Source: Bacillota bacterium (GTDB taxonomy: Bacteria; Bacillota; Clostridia; Peptostreptococcales; Anaerovoracaceae). Taken from it: a stretch of 43,221 nucleotides of DNA. A program made the position numbers and the translations under genes. This document shows positions 1-9,264 of this stretch, piece after piece (the stretch's first letter is position 1; each line of letters begins with the position of its first letter). A model generated the notes under the pieces. The model saw nothing but the letters and a program-made list of their open reading frames with translations. It was not told the DNA's origin and searched no databases. Where the stretch lies: contig JAUMVD010000012.1 of the NCBI GenBank assembly GCA_030530285.1, positions 1 to 43,221 of the forward strand. Reading direction: 5' to 3'.

Positions 1-42
1 CCGACACAATGCGCAAGTGCCGGATAGGAACGGCAAAATTTT

Positions 43-1896
43 TTACACTTCTATTGCTTCTTTATCACACATCAATATACGGTCAAAGGATATTTCAGGG
101 ACCAGCTTTTCCAGTGAATATTTGTCACACAGCGTGAAGCCGGCCTGATCGCTTGTGGCGCCCTGGTGCGGGCTTCCCGATGCTGGAACGGCCTGTATGA
201 TGAAATCACACCAGCCGGCATCCGGGTCCTTCTCATTATATGCCAGGGCGAAATCGCCGGATGTGATCTCCGTTTTGGCGCCGGTTTCCCGATCGCAGCA
301 GTATGCCTTGAGCATATACTTGTCAGGATTCAGCGTCACATCACCGCAGGTGACCGTAATGTCCAGATCATCCCACGTTAACCGATCCGTCCGGTTATCT
401 ACCGTTATTTTAGGGAACGCGGAGGATTTGTAATCGCCGATTTCCACTTCGTACTTGCTGAGGTCTTTCGGAATATACGGCAGGTGGTAGGATGTGTTGA
501 TCTTCATAATATCTTCGCTGCCCCGCCACTCGGCAGACACGATAATGTCCGTTTCATCACCGGTCAGTCTGGTGATGGTCCAGGTGTCTTCATCGACACG
601 CACCGCATTTTCGTCATAGTGCCACCATATATTCATCGGTTCTATTTCGATCCCTTCAGGATGCTCCAGAGAGTATTCCCCAAAGACCAGCGGGATCGTC
701 ATCGTATCGCCGATCTGCGGCATCGGATCCAGCTCTTGGGGACCCATTGTCGGATATTCGTAGTTGCAGAACACCGCGTATTCGTCGAAGCAGATCACAT
801 TGCCATCCTTTGACAGATCCAGACGGATATCCACGATATCCCAGTCTGCTGCGTTCTCATCAAAGACGACGCTGATGTCACCGCCCCCAAGGTCTGTGAT
901 GGAGCAGTGCTCGGTGTCTCCGCCTGTCAGCGTCCATTCATAGGAGACATCATCGGGCAGTTCATCAAGAGTAATCTCTTCTGAAAGTTCCGGTGTTGTA
1001 TGGGTGACCTCCGCAGTCAGGAGCAGCCCGTCTCCGTAAGGAGCGGGGAGTGTCGCATATCCCTCAGGGTCATCGATTTTCACTTCATACGCGTCCCAGA
1101 CAACGTTGATGGTAAACGTGTATGTCTTTACTTTGCCTGTGGTGGTTTTATAGGTGATGGTGATATCCGCGGCGCCGGTTTTCAGAGCCGTATAGGTCCA
1201 GTCACTGCCATCCTTAGTGATGGACACGATTTTGTCATCAGAGGATTCTGCCCCCGTAACGGCGTAGGTAAAGATCGCGCCGTCAGGATGCTTGGAATTC
1301 GCCACATAAACGTCCCCGACATGCGATATCGTACCGGAATTACCCGGAATCAGGCTGCGGTCCGTTTCAAATGTGTAATCGACGACATCCCGGGAAGCGT
1401 AGGTCTGCGCGTCTGCTTCTGCCAGGATCTCGCCGTCAGCGATTCTGACCGCTTTGACATTGATATTGACATTGAAATAAATGGTCTCCGGGTGCAGACG
1501 TGTCACTTTAGGGAGAATCTCAGCGCCTTTAAGGGTTATGGTTCTGGTTTTGGCGGTATACGTGTAGTCACCGTCGGCCTTGGTCAGAGGGATCGGTTCC
1601 CATTCGTCATAGGCCTCTACGGCGGTAACGGTGATCACGTATTTCCACTTTTTATTGATGGTTCCCCAATCTTCAGCGCTGCTGTCGGAAACGATGGTGA
1701 AAGATTTATTGCTGTCGTGATAGAACGGCGTATAGACATAATTCTTACAAACGATTTCGATAGCCGGTCCATCAGCCGGTTCATCGTAGTCTTCCGCGTA
1801 AGCCTGCGTCTGCGTTTGTACGCCTGCGAAGGTCAGCGACAGGGATACGATGAATGCCAGCAATATAGTATGTAATCTTCTGGCTGTTGACTTCAC
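43..1896 (-). CDS. Secreted Ig-like surface protein (shorter paralogue of the 1995-4392 gene)
   Basis: A 617-residue protein with a GTG start preceded by an AAAGGAG ribosome site seven bases upstream. Residues 1-34 form a signal peptide (two Arg, hydrophobic core, probable cleavage after AYA). No enzyme motif is visible. The body is acidic and beta-rich, with a BIG2-like stretch around residues 190-265 (VSITKDGSDWTYTALKTG, then a TYTFTINV strand). It aligns along most of its length with the neighbouring broken paralogue: SDWTY, TFxIxV and SDQAGFTLCD are shared. It ends after a SFD motif where the paralogue continues for about 170 residues, so the C-terminal module is missing. There is no LPXTG or transmembrane anchor. 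It is probably the last gene of the operon that starts with the L,D-transpeptidase. Function unknown; extracellular or wall-associated by inference. Confidence 0.75.
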   Translation of the reverse strand: MKSTARRLHTILLAFIVSLSLTFAGVQTQTQAYAEDYDEPADGPAIEIVCKNYVYTPFYHDSNKSFTIVSDSSAEDWGTINKKWKYVITVTAVEAYDEWEPIPLTKADGDYTYTAKTRTITLKGAEILPKVTRLHPETIYFNVNINVKAVRIADGEILAEADAQTYASRDVVDYTFETDRSLIPGNSGTISHVGDVYVANSKHPDGAIFTYAVTGAESSDDKIVSITKDGSDWTYTALKTGAADITITYKTTTGKVKTYTFTINVVWDAYEVKIDDPEGYATLPAPYGDGLLLTAEVTHTTPELSEEITLDELPDDVSYEWTLTGGDTEHCSITDLGGGDISVVFDENAADWDIVDIRLDLSKDGNVICFDEYAVFCNYEYPTMGPQELDPMPQIGDTMTIPLVFGEYSLEHPEGIEIEPMNIWWHYDENAVRVDEDTWTITRLTGDETDIIVSAEWRGSEDIMKINTSYHLPYIPKDLSKYEVEIGDYKSSAFPKITVDNRTDRLTWDDLDITVTCGDVTLNPDKYMLKAYCCDRETGAKTEITSGDFALAYNEKDPDAGWCDFIIQAVPASGSPHQGATSDQAGFTLCDKYSLEKLVPEISFDRILMCDKEAIEV

Positions 1897-1951
1897 TGTA
1901 TTTCTCCTTTCTCTCTTTTTCCCTTCACAATGCCCCGGATAAAATGATGCA

Positions 1952-1976
1952 AAGGCCCCGCGGATAGCGAGGCCTT
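1952..1976 (-). terminator. Hairpin between the two paralogous surface genes
   Basis: Arms AAGGCC (1952-1957) and GGCCTT (1971-1976), with an inner CGC/GCG pairing and one mismatch. On the minus strand it is followed by a loose T-rich tail (TTTGCATCATTTT). It lies just after the stop of the upstream paralogue. It could be a leaky terminator that lowers expression of the 43-1896 gene, or a processing or stabilising hairpin. The tail is too interrupted for a confident intrinsic terminator. Confidence 0.4.
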
Positions 1977-1994
1977 AATATCAGGTCAACGGTT

Positions 1995-4392
1995 TTATTT
2001 TACCTTGATCTTAACGGTTACGATATCATATGCTGCGAAGTATTCGTCACTTCCTTCATCGCATACGAGAACGTCGATGCTGTAAGTGCCTTTCTTCGTC
2101 TTTTTCTTTACTTTGATCTTGCCGTTGTCAGGGTTAACGCTAAGCGCCTTTTCGGACTTGGCGTTGCCGCCCAGAGATTCGTATGAAAGCGTTCCCTGCG
2201 CGTCCTTGACAGTGATGACACCGGATACGGTCCTTGCCTTTTTCTTCAGCTTCTTTTTCTTGACGGTCTTCATCTTGGAAGTTGCCGACATAGGATTTTC
2301 CTTGCCGATATCGAAGTCGATGTAGGTGGTTCCGGTATAATCGCCCGTGCCTGTGATCTTGGCGAAATAATGTCCCGGTTCAGCAGGCAGAGCCGCCAGC
2401 GGATTCGTCTCGGTGTACTCGGCATCTTTCTTATAGTAAGTGATGTCGTAGTCGCTGCCTTCTACTAAAGGATCACCATATACATCTAATACTTCCGGAC
2501 CGGCAGCAGGAGGATTATCCGCAGGAATCTGGTAATACGGATGCCAGTTTTCCATGTTGAAGGCTTCGTATTCCTCGTCGAATGAAACCGTCGCGTTGAG
2601 TTTGCTCAGTGAGCTGTCATCGCACAGGGTGAGACCGGCGTATTCGCTGGTTTCACCGGTATATGGACTTCCGGCGGATGGTACAGCCTGAATCACGAAA
2701 TCGCAGTAACCGGCACTTGGATCCTTCTTGTTATATTCCACAGCCAGGTCGCCTGTCGTGATTTCTTCTTTCGTGTCAGTGTCTTCATCGTAGTAATAGA
2801 CTTTCAGGTCGTACTTGTCAGGATCCAGAGGATTGGCCGCATCATCACAGATCACACTGACGGACAGGTCATCCAGAGTCAGCTTTTCTCCGGTTTCCAC
2901 TGGGATCTTTGGCCATTCGAATGCCGATTCGTCATCCAGCAGGATTTCATAGTCCTCCAGATCGGTGGAGATATACGGCAGATCGTAAAACGCCAGATCG
3001 TACTGCGGATCGCCGTTTGCATCCACCCATTCGGCGTTGACGGCCAGATACGTTTCCTCACCGGTCACCCTGATGATTTTGAACTGATTGCCGCTCAAGT
3101 TTTCGACTATGACATCGTCAGCATCATATTCCCAGGTATATTCCACATTCTCGGCAGGAATTCCCATCGGCTCTTCCATGTTGTAGACCATCGTGTTCAG
3201 CGTCATTTCCATGGAATTTCCAACCTGAAGATCCAGAGTCTGACTTGCCGGTGTCAGCGTAGAATAGGAATGGGAACAATGTACTGCTAATGAATTTGAG
3301 CAGATCACGTCTCCGCCCTTGGAGAGACTCAGAGTGACGCCTGCTGTCGTCCAGTCAGGAGTTTCCGGTATGAAGTACACTTCAACGGCACCTTCGGAGT
3401 CATCGATGTAAGCATATTCTTCATCTCCCTTTTCGAGGGACCATTCGTAATCAATGTCCTCAGGCAGTTGTGAAGTGCTGATGACCTCCGTTCCTTCTGT
3501 CGTGGCATGAATTACAGAGCCTTCCAGCTTCACGCAGCCATAAGGCTGCGGCAGGGCGGCCAGTCCGTCAGGACTATCGATTACAACTTCGTAAACATCG
3601 GTATCCACGTGGATATCAAATGTATACGTCTGTTTTTTGCCTGCGACATCCTTATACGTGACGGTCATCGTCGCTGTGCCGGGAGCGACAGTATAATATG
3701 TCCAGTCGCTGCCATCCTTCATTACGCTGACCACATCAGGGTTTGAAGAAACCACATTCGTCACCGTGTAGGTGAGGAAGTCACCGTTAGGGCGCTTGGA
3801 GTTGGCTACAAGCACTTCTCCCGTGTGTGAGATGGTGTTGAAGCTTTCAGGCAGCACGTGCCTGTCCTGTTCGAAGGTGTATTCTTCCATCGGCTCTGAC
3901 GTGAACACCTGCGCTTCATTGGAGTCGAGGACTTCACCGGTGCTGATTTTTTTCGCGGTTACTTTGATGTTAACCAGGAAATCGCTGTCCGGATGCATCG
4001 CCAGCACCTTAGGGATCAGTTTCGTTCCCTTGAGGGTGAGGGTCTTCGTCTTAGCGGCATAGGTGTAATCGCCTTCCGCTGTGGTCAGAGGGACCGGATC
4101 CCATCCTTCTACCAGATCCTCAGCCTCAAGATCGAATTCCAGTTTCCAGTCTTTATTTTCTTTGCCCCCAGACTTTGGAGCTGCTGTCTACAGTTATTTT
4201 GAATGCTTTATTACCATCCGAGAAAAGCGGCGTCCAGTAATCGGTCGTGCTTGTAATATCTATGGCTGAATAATATTCTTCCTCATCGTCTGCGTAGACA
4301 GTCCCTGTCATGCAGGTCGTTGAGAAGCTCAGCGCTGCTGCTACGATGAACGCCAACAGGATCGCGGATAGTTTTCTGACTGTAAGTGTCAT
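1995..4392 (-). pseudogene. Secreted Ig-like surface protein, frameshifted
   Basis: Two reading frames together make one gene of about 798 residues. The N-terminal part (4153-4392) has an ATG with an AGGAG site, a signal peptide ending VYA near residue 34, and stops in KVWGQRK. The rest reads on in the next frame from about 4165 to 1995. Without the ORF boundary it continues as GKENKDWKLEFDLEAEDLVE, matching the intact paralogue's WGTINKKWKYVITVTAVEA. The break lies in a run of five C at 4165-4169; removing one base restores the frame. Downstream are a BIG2-like region, a region shared with the paralogue, and a C-terminal block absent from it: a strand repeat (YDITYYKKDAEY, GTGDYTGTTYIDF) and a Lys-rich tail (KKKLKKKARTVSG) common in clostridial secreted proteins. 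It may be a true pseudogene, a recent mutation, or an assembly or base-call error. Confidence 0.75.
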
Positions 4393-4418
4393 GATTTTCT
4401 CCTTTCTCTCATTCCCCG

Positions 4419-5696
4419 TTATTTGACATAAACTTTCGTGCCGTTAGGGATATTCGTATAGATCCATTTAGCGTTAGTCAGTGATAATCTGACGCATCCG
4501 TCCGATATGCTTACGCCCAGACGGCCGTCAACCAGCTTGCCTTTGCCCGGAGCGGTGTTGCCGTCATAGAGGACACTCTGGAAGTAGATTCCGTTGCCTT
4601 TGAAGTAGGAACAGTACCACCATCTGCAGGTCTTCTTGGTGTTCTGGTTATAGTAAGCTTTCTTGCTGATCTTGAACTCGCCGGAAGGTGTTGGCGTGGA
4701 GCTTTTGCCTGTTGCGCAGGACCACTTATAAACTCTCTTCCAGTTGCCTTTCTTGCCCTTATAGATTCTGGTCTGGTGGGAAGACTTGACCACTGCGATC
4801 AGGTAGCTGGAATTGCTGGACTTGCTCTGCACGTCCTTATCGGTAGCGTCACCGATGGTCTTGATCAGAACTCCCGTTGAGGTGTTGAACTGATAGTAGG
4901 TGCTGCCGATCTTCTCGATGCCTGTTGCCAGCTTGCCGTTTCCGAAGCTGTAGCGTTTTTTCTTCTTGACCTTGAACCAGCCTTTGCCCTGGCCCTTGCC
5001 GTTTGACTTGAAGTAATAGAGATTTCCGGAGACCTTTACGAGGCCGGTCTTCATGACGCCCTCGGAAGTGAAGTAGTACTTGCTGCCGTCGATGGTCATC
5101 AGGCCGGTGAAGGCGACGCCCATTTTATCTCCGGATTTCTTAAAGTAGTACTTCTTCTTGTTGATGGTCTGCCAGCCGGTCTTCATGACGCCGGTCTTAG
5201 GATCCAGGTAGTACTTCTTGCCGCTGAGCTTGAGCCAGCCGGTGTGCATAACGCCGGTGGTCGGGTTGAAGTAGTATCTGGCGGCATCCAGATCCGTCCA
5301 TCCGGAAGCCATGACACCGAGCGTATCGCCGCCGGCGCTAGGGTCGCTGCCGTTGCGGTCGAAGTAATATTTGTTGCCGTTGATGGTCTGCCAATCGGTC
5401 AACATGTATCCGCTCTCGTCGAAGTAGTAGACACCCTTGTCTAAACTCTTGAATCCGGTGTACGGATGACCTTCGCCGTCATAAAACAGCCAGTGGCCGT
5501 TTTCGTTTTTCCAGCCGTAATCGGCAGGATCGGCTCCCAGCTGATCGTCAGCATTCTCGTCGAACTGCTGAACCTCCACAGAAGGTTCCTGCGTCAGTTC
5601 GACGTCGTCTGAGACGCCGTCTTCCGCGAAGGCGAAAGTTGGTATCAGCGTGATCACCATACAAACTGATACCATGAAAGCAATTAATTTTTTCAT
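4419..5696 (-). CDS. L,D-transpeptidase with cell-wall-binding repeats
   Basis: I chose the ATG at 5694-5696 (MKKLIAF) because GAGGGGTGA sits just upstream; a start eight codons earlier lacks this. The protein has 425 residues. Residues 1-24 are a signal peptide (cleavage after AFA). About nine choline/glucan-binding-type repeats follow (residues about 45-285; units such as GWQTINGNKYYFD and TGWLKLSGKKYYLD). A YkuD-type L,D-transpeptidase domain fills the C-terminus (IAVVKSSHQTRIYKG, then ISDGCVRLS with the catalytic Cys). Such enzymes make 3-3 peptidoglycan cross-links or attach proteins to the wall. The usual His of SHGC is Asp here (SDGC). It is probably the first gene of an operon: the next gene starts 26 bases after its stop. 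Domain assignment is firm; the exact reaction is inferred. Confidence 0.9.
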   Translation of the reverse strand: MKKLIAFMVSVCMVITLIPTFAFAEDGVSDDVELTQEPSVEVQQFDENADDQLGADPADYGWKNENGHWLFYDGEGHPYTGFKSLDKGVYYFDESGYMLTDWQTINGNKYYFDRNGSDPSAGGDTLGVMASGWTDLDAARYYFNPTTGVMHTGWLKLSGKKYYLDPKTGVMKTGWQTINKKKYYFKKSGDKMGVAFTGLMTIDGSKYYFTSEGVMKTGLVKVSGNLYYFKSNGKGQGKGWFKVKKKKRYSFGNGKLATGIEKIGSTYYQFNTSTGVLIKTIGDATDKDVQSKSSNSSYLIAVVKSSHQTRIYKGKKGNWKRVYKWSCATGKSSTPTPSGEFKISKKAYYNQNTKKTCRWWYCSYFKGNGIYFQSVLYDGNTAPGKGKLVDGRLGVSISDGCVRLSLTNAKWIYTNIPNGTKVYVK

Positions 5697-5769
5697 TGTC
5701 TCACCCCTCGTATAAATCACATAATGTTAACATCTGTCTTAATTTTAACAAATAAGGAGTACAATGTCA

Positions 5770-5798
5770 TTGCGTTTTTATGTATACATGGATAAAAT
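5770..5798 (+). promoter_or_regulatory. Candidate promoter for the EamA-malQ-kinase group
   Basis: TTGCGT (5770-5775), a 17-base spacer and TAAAAT (5793-5798). The start of transcription would fall near 5805, only about three bases before the ATG at 5808. There is no Shine-Dalgarno sequence between them, so the mRNA may be leaderless or nearly so. The -35 box keeps only the TTG of the consensus. Confidence 0.4.
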
Positions 5799-5807
5799 TG
5801 ATTCAAG

Positions 5808-6662
5808 ATGAATGACAAGCAAAAGGCCATGCTCCTCATGGTTCTGACCGCATGTATGTGGAGCATCGGCGGTATTTTTATTAAACTCATATCGTGGAGC
5901 CCGTTTCTGATCGCGGGAGTGCGCAGTCTCATATCCGGAAGCATCATGGCCGGGTATATGAAGGTCAGTCACGTCAGGTTCAAGTGGAACAGATATTCCG
6001 TGATGGCGGGGATTGGTCTGGGGTTTTCCGCTACGTTTTTTACGATAGCCAATAAGCTGACCACGGCGGCCAACGCCATCGTCCTTCAGTATACGGCTCC
6101 CGTCTTTATACTGATTATATCCGCGGTATTCTTTCAGCAGCATATGCGCCGGAAAGAAGTTCTGGTGGTCATGATAACCCTGATGGGAATGGTTTTGTTC
6201 TTTTTGGATCAGCTCTCACCGGGAAACATAGCCGGAAACTTCCTCGGCATATTGGCAGGAGTATTCCTGGGATTGATGTTCGTGATGGTCGGAAGAGGGG
6301 GAGACGATGACGGCACCAGGATGAGCGGAATCCTCATCGCCCACATGATAGCCGCCGTAATAGGGATACCGACAGGTCTGTATCTCACCGGCGGAGGGAC
6401 GACGGGAGCGGAGATTCTTTATGTGGTGATCCTGGGCGTATTTCAGCTGGGGATACCGTATGTGCTTTATGGCATCGCTTCCAGAAACTGCCCGCCTCTG
6501 GCCTGTTCACTCATCGGGATGCTGGAGCCTTTGCTCAATCCCGTTTGGGTGGCGATCTTCATTGGCGAGATTCCGGGCGTGTTCGCCCTCATGGGGGCAG
6601 CGGTGATCGTCATTACCGTGACCTGGTGGTGTGTGCAGGAAGCCAGAATGCAGGAAGGATAA
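5808..6662 (+). CDS. EamA-family (DMT superfamily) transporter
   Basis: A 284-residue membrane protein with about ten hydrophobic helices in two repeated EamA halves (residues about 5-135 and 145-280). The typical first-helix pattern TACMWSIGGIFIKLI and the second-half LEPLLNPVWVAIFIGE, the conserved family signature before the last helix, are both visible. The family exports or imports small metabolites across the inner membrane; substrate cannot be read from sequence. No Shine-Dalgarno sequence precedes the ATG, and a promoter-like -10 ends ten bases upstream. malQ begins seven bases after the stop, so the two are probably co-transcribed, which could hint at a link to sugar metabolism, but this is weak. 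An unrelated second EamA protein lies at 24325-25236. Confidence 0.88.
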   Translation: MNDKQKAMLLMVLTACMWSIGGIFIKLISWSPFLIAGVRSLISGSIMAGYMKVSHVRFKWNRYSVMAGIGLGFSATFFTIANKLTTAANAIVLQYTAPVFILIISAVFFQQHMRRKEVLVVMITLMGMVLFFLDQLSPGNIAGNFLGILAGVFLGLMFVMVGRGGDDDGTRMSGILIAHMIAAVIGIPTGLYLTGGGTTGAEILYVVILGVFQLGIPYVLYGIASRNCPPLACSLIGMLEPLLNPVWVAIFIGEIPGVFALMGAAVIVITVTWWCVQEARMQEG

Positions 6663-6668
6663 ATTACT

Positions 6669-8171
6669 ATGCGAAAAAGCGGCATCTTATTACCGATATT
6701 CTCACTGCCATCTGCCGGAGGCAAAGGCGGACTGGGGCAGGAGGCCTATGATTTTATCGACAAATTGGCTGAAGCAGGGCAGCATTACTGGCAGGTCCTG
6801 CCCATCGGCCCGGTAAACGAGGAAAACTGTCCGTACCAGTCGGCATCAAGTTTCGCGGGAGAGATCACATACATCTCCCTCCAAAAGCTTGCAGAAGAAG
6901 GACTATTGACTTCGGAGGAAGCAGATCTGCCGTTGAAAGAAGCGCTGGGGAAGGCATTCGACCGGTTCGATGATCACGCATTATTTGAAGCCTTTTGCTG
7001 GTATGAGAGAGAATGGCTGGACGACTACGCGCTGTATACGGCGCTGTCGGAGCACTTCGGAACGGGCAGGTGGGATTCATGGAGCGACAGCCTCAGAGAC
7101 CGGGATCCTCAAGCTCTTCATGAGTGGACCATGAAACTGGAGCAGGACATCCAATACTGCAAATGGACGCAGTATCTCTTTTTCAGACAGTGGCATCAGC
7201 TTCTGGAGTACGCCCACACCAAAGGCATCGAGATGATCGGCGATCTGCCGTATTTCGCGGCTTTTGAGAGCGCTGACTGCTGGGCAGCCCGGGAGCTGTT
7301 CATGGTCGATGCAAACGGACGGCAGACCTTCCTGGCGGGAGCGCCGCCTGACGCCTTTACCGCGGAGGGCCAGTGCTGGGGGAATCCGGTCTATGACTGG
7401 GCTCAGCACAGAGCCCAGGGGTACAGCTGGTGGATGCGCAGGATCAGGCAGCAGTTCAGATTCTTTGACGTGGTCAGAATCGACCACATGAGAGGATTCG
7501 AGTCGTTTTATGTGATCCCCGCGGAAACGGAAGACCCGAAGGACGGTCACTGGGAAAAGGGCCCCGGGACGGAGTTCTTTGACACGGTAAAAGCACAGCT
7601 GGGCGAGGGGAGATTCATCGCGGAGGACCTGGGGTATTTGACGGAAGAAGTCAAGGAAATGGTAAGGAATACCGGTTTTCCGGGGATGAAGATCCTGCAG
7701 TTTGCTTTCGATACGGGTGAAGAGAACGTTTATCTGCCATTTAATTACGATACGGATAACGCCGTGGTCTATAACGGCACCCACGACAATGATACGACGA
7801 TGGGCTGGTATAAGAAGGCGGAAGACTGGAAGCAGCGGTTTGTTTCCTGGTATTTGAGAGAAAAGTCCGATATACCGGAGGAACGTAAATATGAACTGTT
7901 TGCAGGGTACAAATCCGAGGAAAGCGCCGCCGATGCGATCATGGAACCCCGGGAGGCGGTGCGCGGACTGATCGAGATGGCTTTCAGCACCCGGTGTGAT
8001 ACGTGCATCATCTCCATGCAGGACTATCTGATGCTGGGAAGTGAAGCCAGGATCAATGTGCCGGGAATCGCGGAAGGAAACTGGGTCTGGCAGATGGATG
8101 AGGGCGCGTTCACAGAAGAACTGGCCGCGTATATTTCTGAGATCAGCGGGATTTACGACAGAAAAGGATAA
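6669..8171 (+). CDS. malQ: 4-alpha-glucanotransferase (amylomaltase)
   Basis: A GH77 enzyme of 500 residues, normal length for bacterial MalQ. It transfers alpha-1,4-glucan segments between maltodextrins, releasing glucose, in the cytosol. The N-terminus carries the family opening GILLPIFSLPSAGGKGGLG. The nucleophile Asp lies in FFDVVRIDHMRGFESF, the acid/base Glu in RFIAEDLGYLTEEV, and the third Asp in YNGTHDNDTTMGWY. An AGGAAGGAT ribosome site in the 3' end of the preceding gene supports the ATG. Its neighbours are the EamA transporter (six-base gap) and a PfkB kinase (18-base gap), and it faces the glycogen operon. It probably recycles short dextrins left by phosphorylase during glycogen breakdown. 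Confidence 0.96.
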   Translation: MRKSGILLPIFSLPSAGGKGGLGQEAYDFIDKLAEAGQHYWQVLPIGPVNEENCPYQSASSFAGEITYISLQKLAEEGLLTSEEADLPLKEALGKAFDRFDDHALFEAFCWYEREWLDDYALYTALSEHFGTGRWDSWSDSLRDRDPQALHEWTMKLEQDIQYCKWTQYLFFRQWHQLLEYAHTKGIEMIGDLPYFAAFESADCWAARELFMVDANGRQTFLAGAPPDAFTAEGQCWGNPVYDWAQHRAQGYSWWMRRIRQQFRFFDVVRIDHMRGFESFYVIPAETEDPKDGHWEKGPGTEFFDTVKAQLGEGRFIAEDLGYLTEEVKEMVRNTGFPGMKILQFAFDTGEENVYLPFNYDTDNAVVYNGTHDNDTTMGWYKKAEDWKQRFVSWYLREKSDIPEERKYELFAGYKSEESAADAIMEPREAVRGLIEMAFSTRCDTCIISMQDYLMLGSEARINVPGIAEGNWVWQMDEGAFTEELAAYISEISGIYDRKG

Positions 8172-8189
8172 ACGAAAAAGGATAAAAAA

Positions 8190-9257
8190 ATGAATCAGAA
8201 CATGCATGAAGAGGGCATCCGCGCGGCCGTCGCGGGATGCCTCAGTATAGATATCTGCCCGCGGTTCGTCAGCAGCGGGAATGATTTCGGGGACATCATA
8301 AAACCCGGACAGATCACGCATATAGAAGGAAACGACGTGTTTGCCGGCGGATCTGTGGCCAACACCGGAATCGCCATGAAACTCTTTGGCGTGGAGCCTT
8401 TGCTCTTGGGCAGGATCGGAGGCGACAGCTTCGGCAGGATGCTGCAGGGGATGCTCCGGGATCAGGTGGGCGCAGGCGCGGACACGGTCGTTGTCGATCA
8501 TGAGACGCCGACGGCTTACAGTCTGATTCTGGCTCCGGAGGGGCTGGACAGAGCCATCCTCCAAAACCCCGGCGCCAATGACGCGTTTCGTCTCAGCGAT
8601 ATCGACTGGGAGCAGATCAAGGGCTGCAGGCTCATGCACTTCGGTCATCCGCCGACGATCAGGCATTTTTACGAAAACGACGGGTGCGAACTGGAGGCGC
8701 TGTTTGCAAAGGCCCGGGAGATGGACATGGTCACCTCCCTGGATCTGTGCGCTGTGGATCCGGCATCGGAGGCCGGCCGCGCGGACTGGGGCGCGATCTT
8801 AAGGCGGGTGCTGCCGCTGGTGGATTTCTTCGTGCCCAGCCGCCAGGAACTTGCGGATATGCTGGGAGCAGGCGGGGAGGCCGCGGTTTCGGAGCTGATC
8901 GATGCGTGCGTGGAGCTTGGCGCGACAAATATTCTGATCAAGGAAGGCGAAAACGGCATGTCCTATCGCAACGGCTGTGATTTTTCCGATATTGAGCGAA
9001 AGCTTGGCAGAGCAGGAGGCAGCATGGCTGACTGGGAGGGCTGCCGCGGTCACGCGCCGGCAGTCAAAGCAATAAAAGAAGTGTCCGGCCTCGGGGCGGG
9101 GGACACTTCGATCGCAGCGTATTTGTCCGCAATGATGCGGGGATTTTCATTTGAAGATACTTTGTATCTGGCCAGAGCCGAAGGCGCCCTCTGCGTCAGC
9201 GACGCTTCAGCCACGGCGGGTCTCAGGCCGCTGGAGGCTGTTCTTTTCAGGGCTTGA
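8190..9257 (+). CDS. PfkB-family carbohydrate kinase
   Basis: A 355-residue ribokinase-like sugar kinase. The first PfkB signature region is FAGGSVANTGIAMKLFG followed by LLGRIGGDSFGRML. The catalytic motif is SGLGAGDTSIAAYL, with the base Asp at residue 305. A GPGANDAF-type segment reads NPGANDAF. The substrate (fructose, fructose-6-phosphate, adenosine or another sugar) cannot be decided. About 30 Gly/Arg-rich residues precede the catalytic loop (around 265-290: IERKLGRAGGSMADWEG). It follows malQ by 18 bases with AAAAGGAT as ribosome site, and its TGA directly abuts the stop codon of pgcA on the other strand. Context suggests phosphorylation of glucose or another sugar released from glycogen or dextrins, but that is inference. 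Confidence 0.85.
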   Translation: MNQNMHEEGIRAAVAGCLSIDICPRFVSSGNDFGDIIKPGQITHIEGNDVFAGGSVANTGIAMKLFGVEPLLLGRIGGDSFGRMLQGMLRDQVGAGADTVVVDHETPTAYSLILAPEGLDRAILQNPGANDAFRLSDIDWEQIKGCRLMHFGHPPTIRHFYENDGCELEALFAKAREMDMVTSLDLCAVDPASEAGRADWGAILRRVLPLVDFFVPSRQELADMLGAGGEAAVSELIDACVELGATNILIKEGENGMSYRNGCDFSDIERKLGRAGGSMADWEGCRGHAPAVKAIKEVSGLGAGDTSIAAYLSAMMRGFSFEDTLYLARAEGALCVSDASATAGLRPLEAVLFRA

Positions 9258-9264
9258 TTAAGCC
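9251..9264. other. Short hairpin spanning two abutting stop codons
   Basis: GGCTT (9251-9255), loop GATT, AAGCC (9260-9264). The kinase TGA (9255-9257) and the pgcA stop (9258-9260) both lie inside it. The stem has only five pairs and there is no U-run on either side, so it is at best a weak bidirectional pause or decay barrier. Confidence 0.35.

Noticed and set aside
1000..1875. 291-codon plus-strand frame opposite the first surface gene
   Set aside because: Opposite strand of a gene with signal peptide and ribosome site; product has no signal or domain.
4153..4200. Programmed +1 frameshift site in the surface gene
   Set aside because: No slow codon, stop codon or stimulatory structure is evident at the G-run; mutation or sequencing error is simpler.
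7077..8666. 529-codon minus-strand reading frame opposite malQ and the kinase
   Set aside because: It lies wholly antisense to two well-supported genes, has no recognisable domain, and its composition (rich in His, Arg, Pro) is typical of an opposite-frame shadow.
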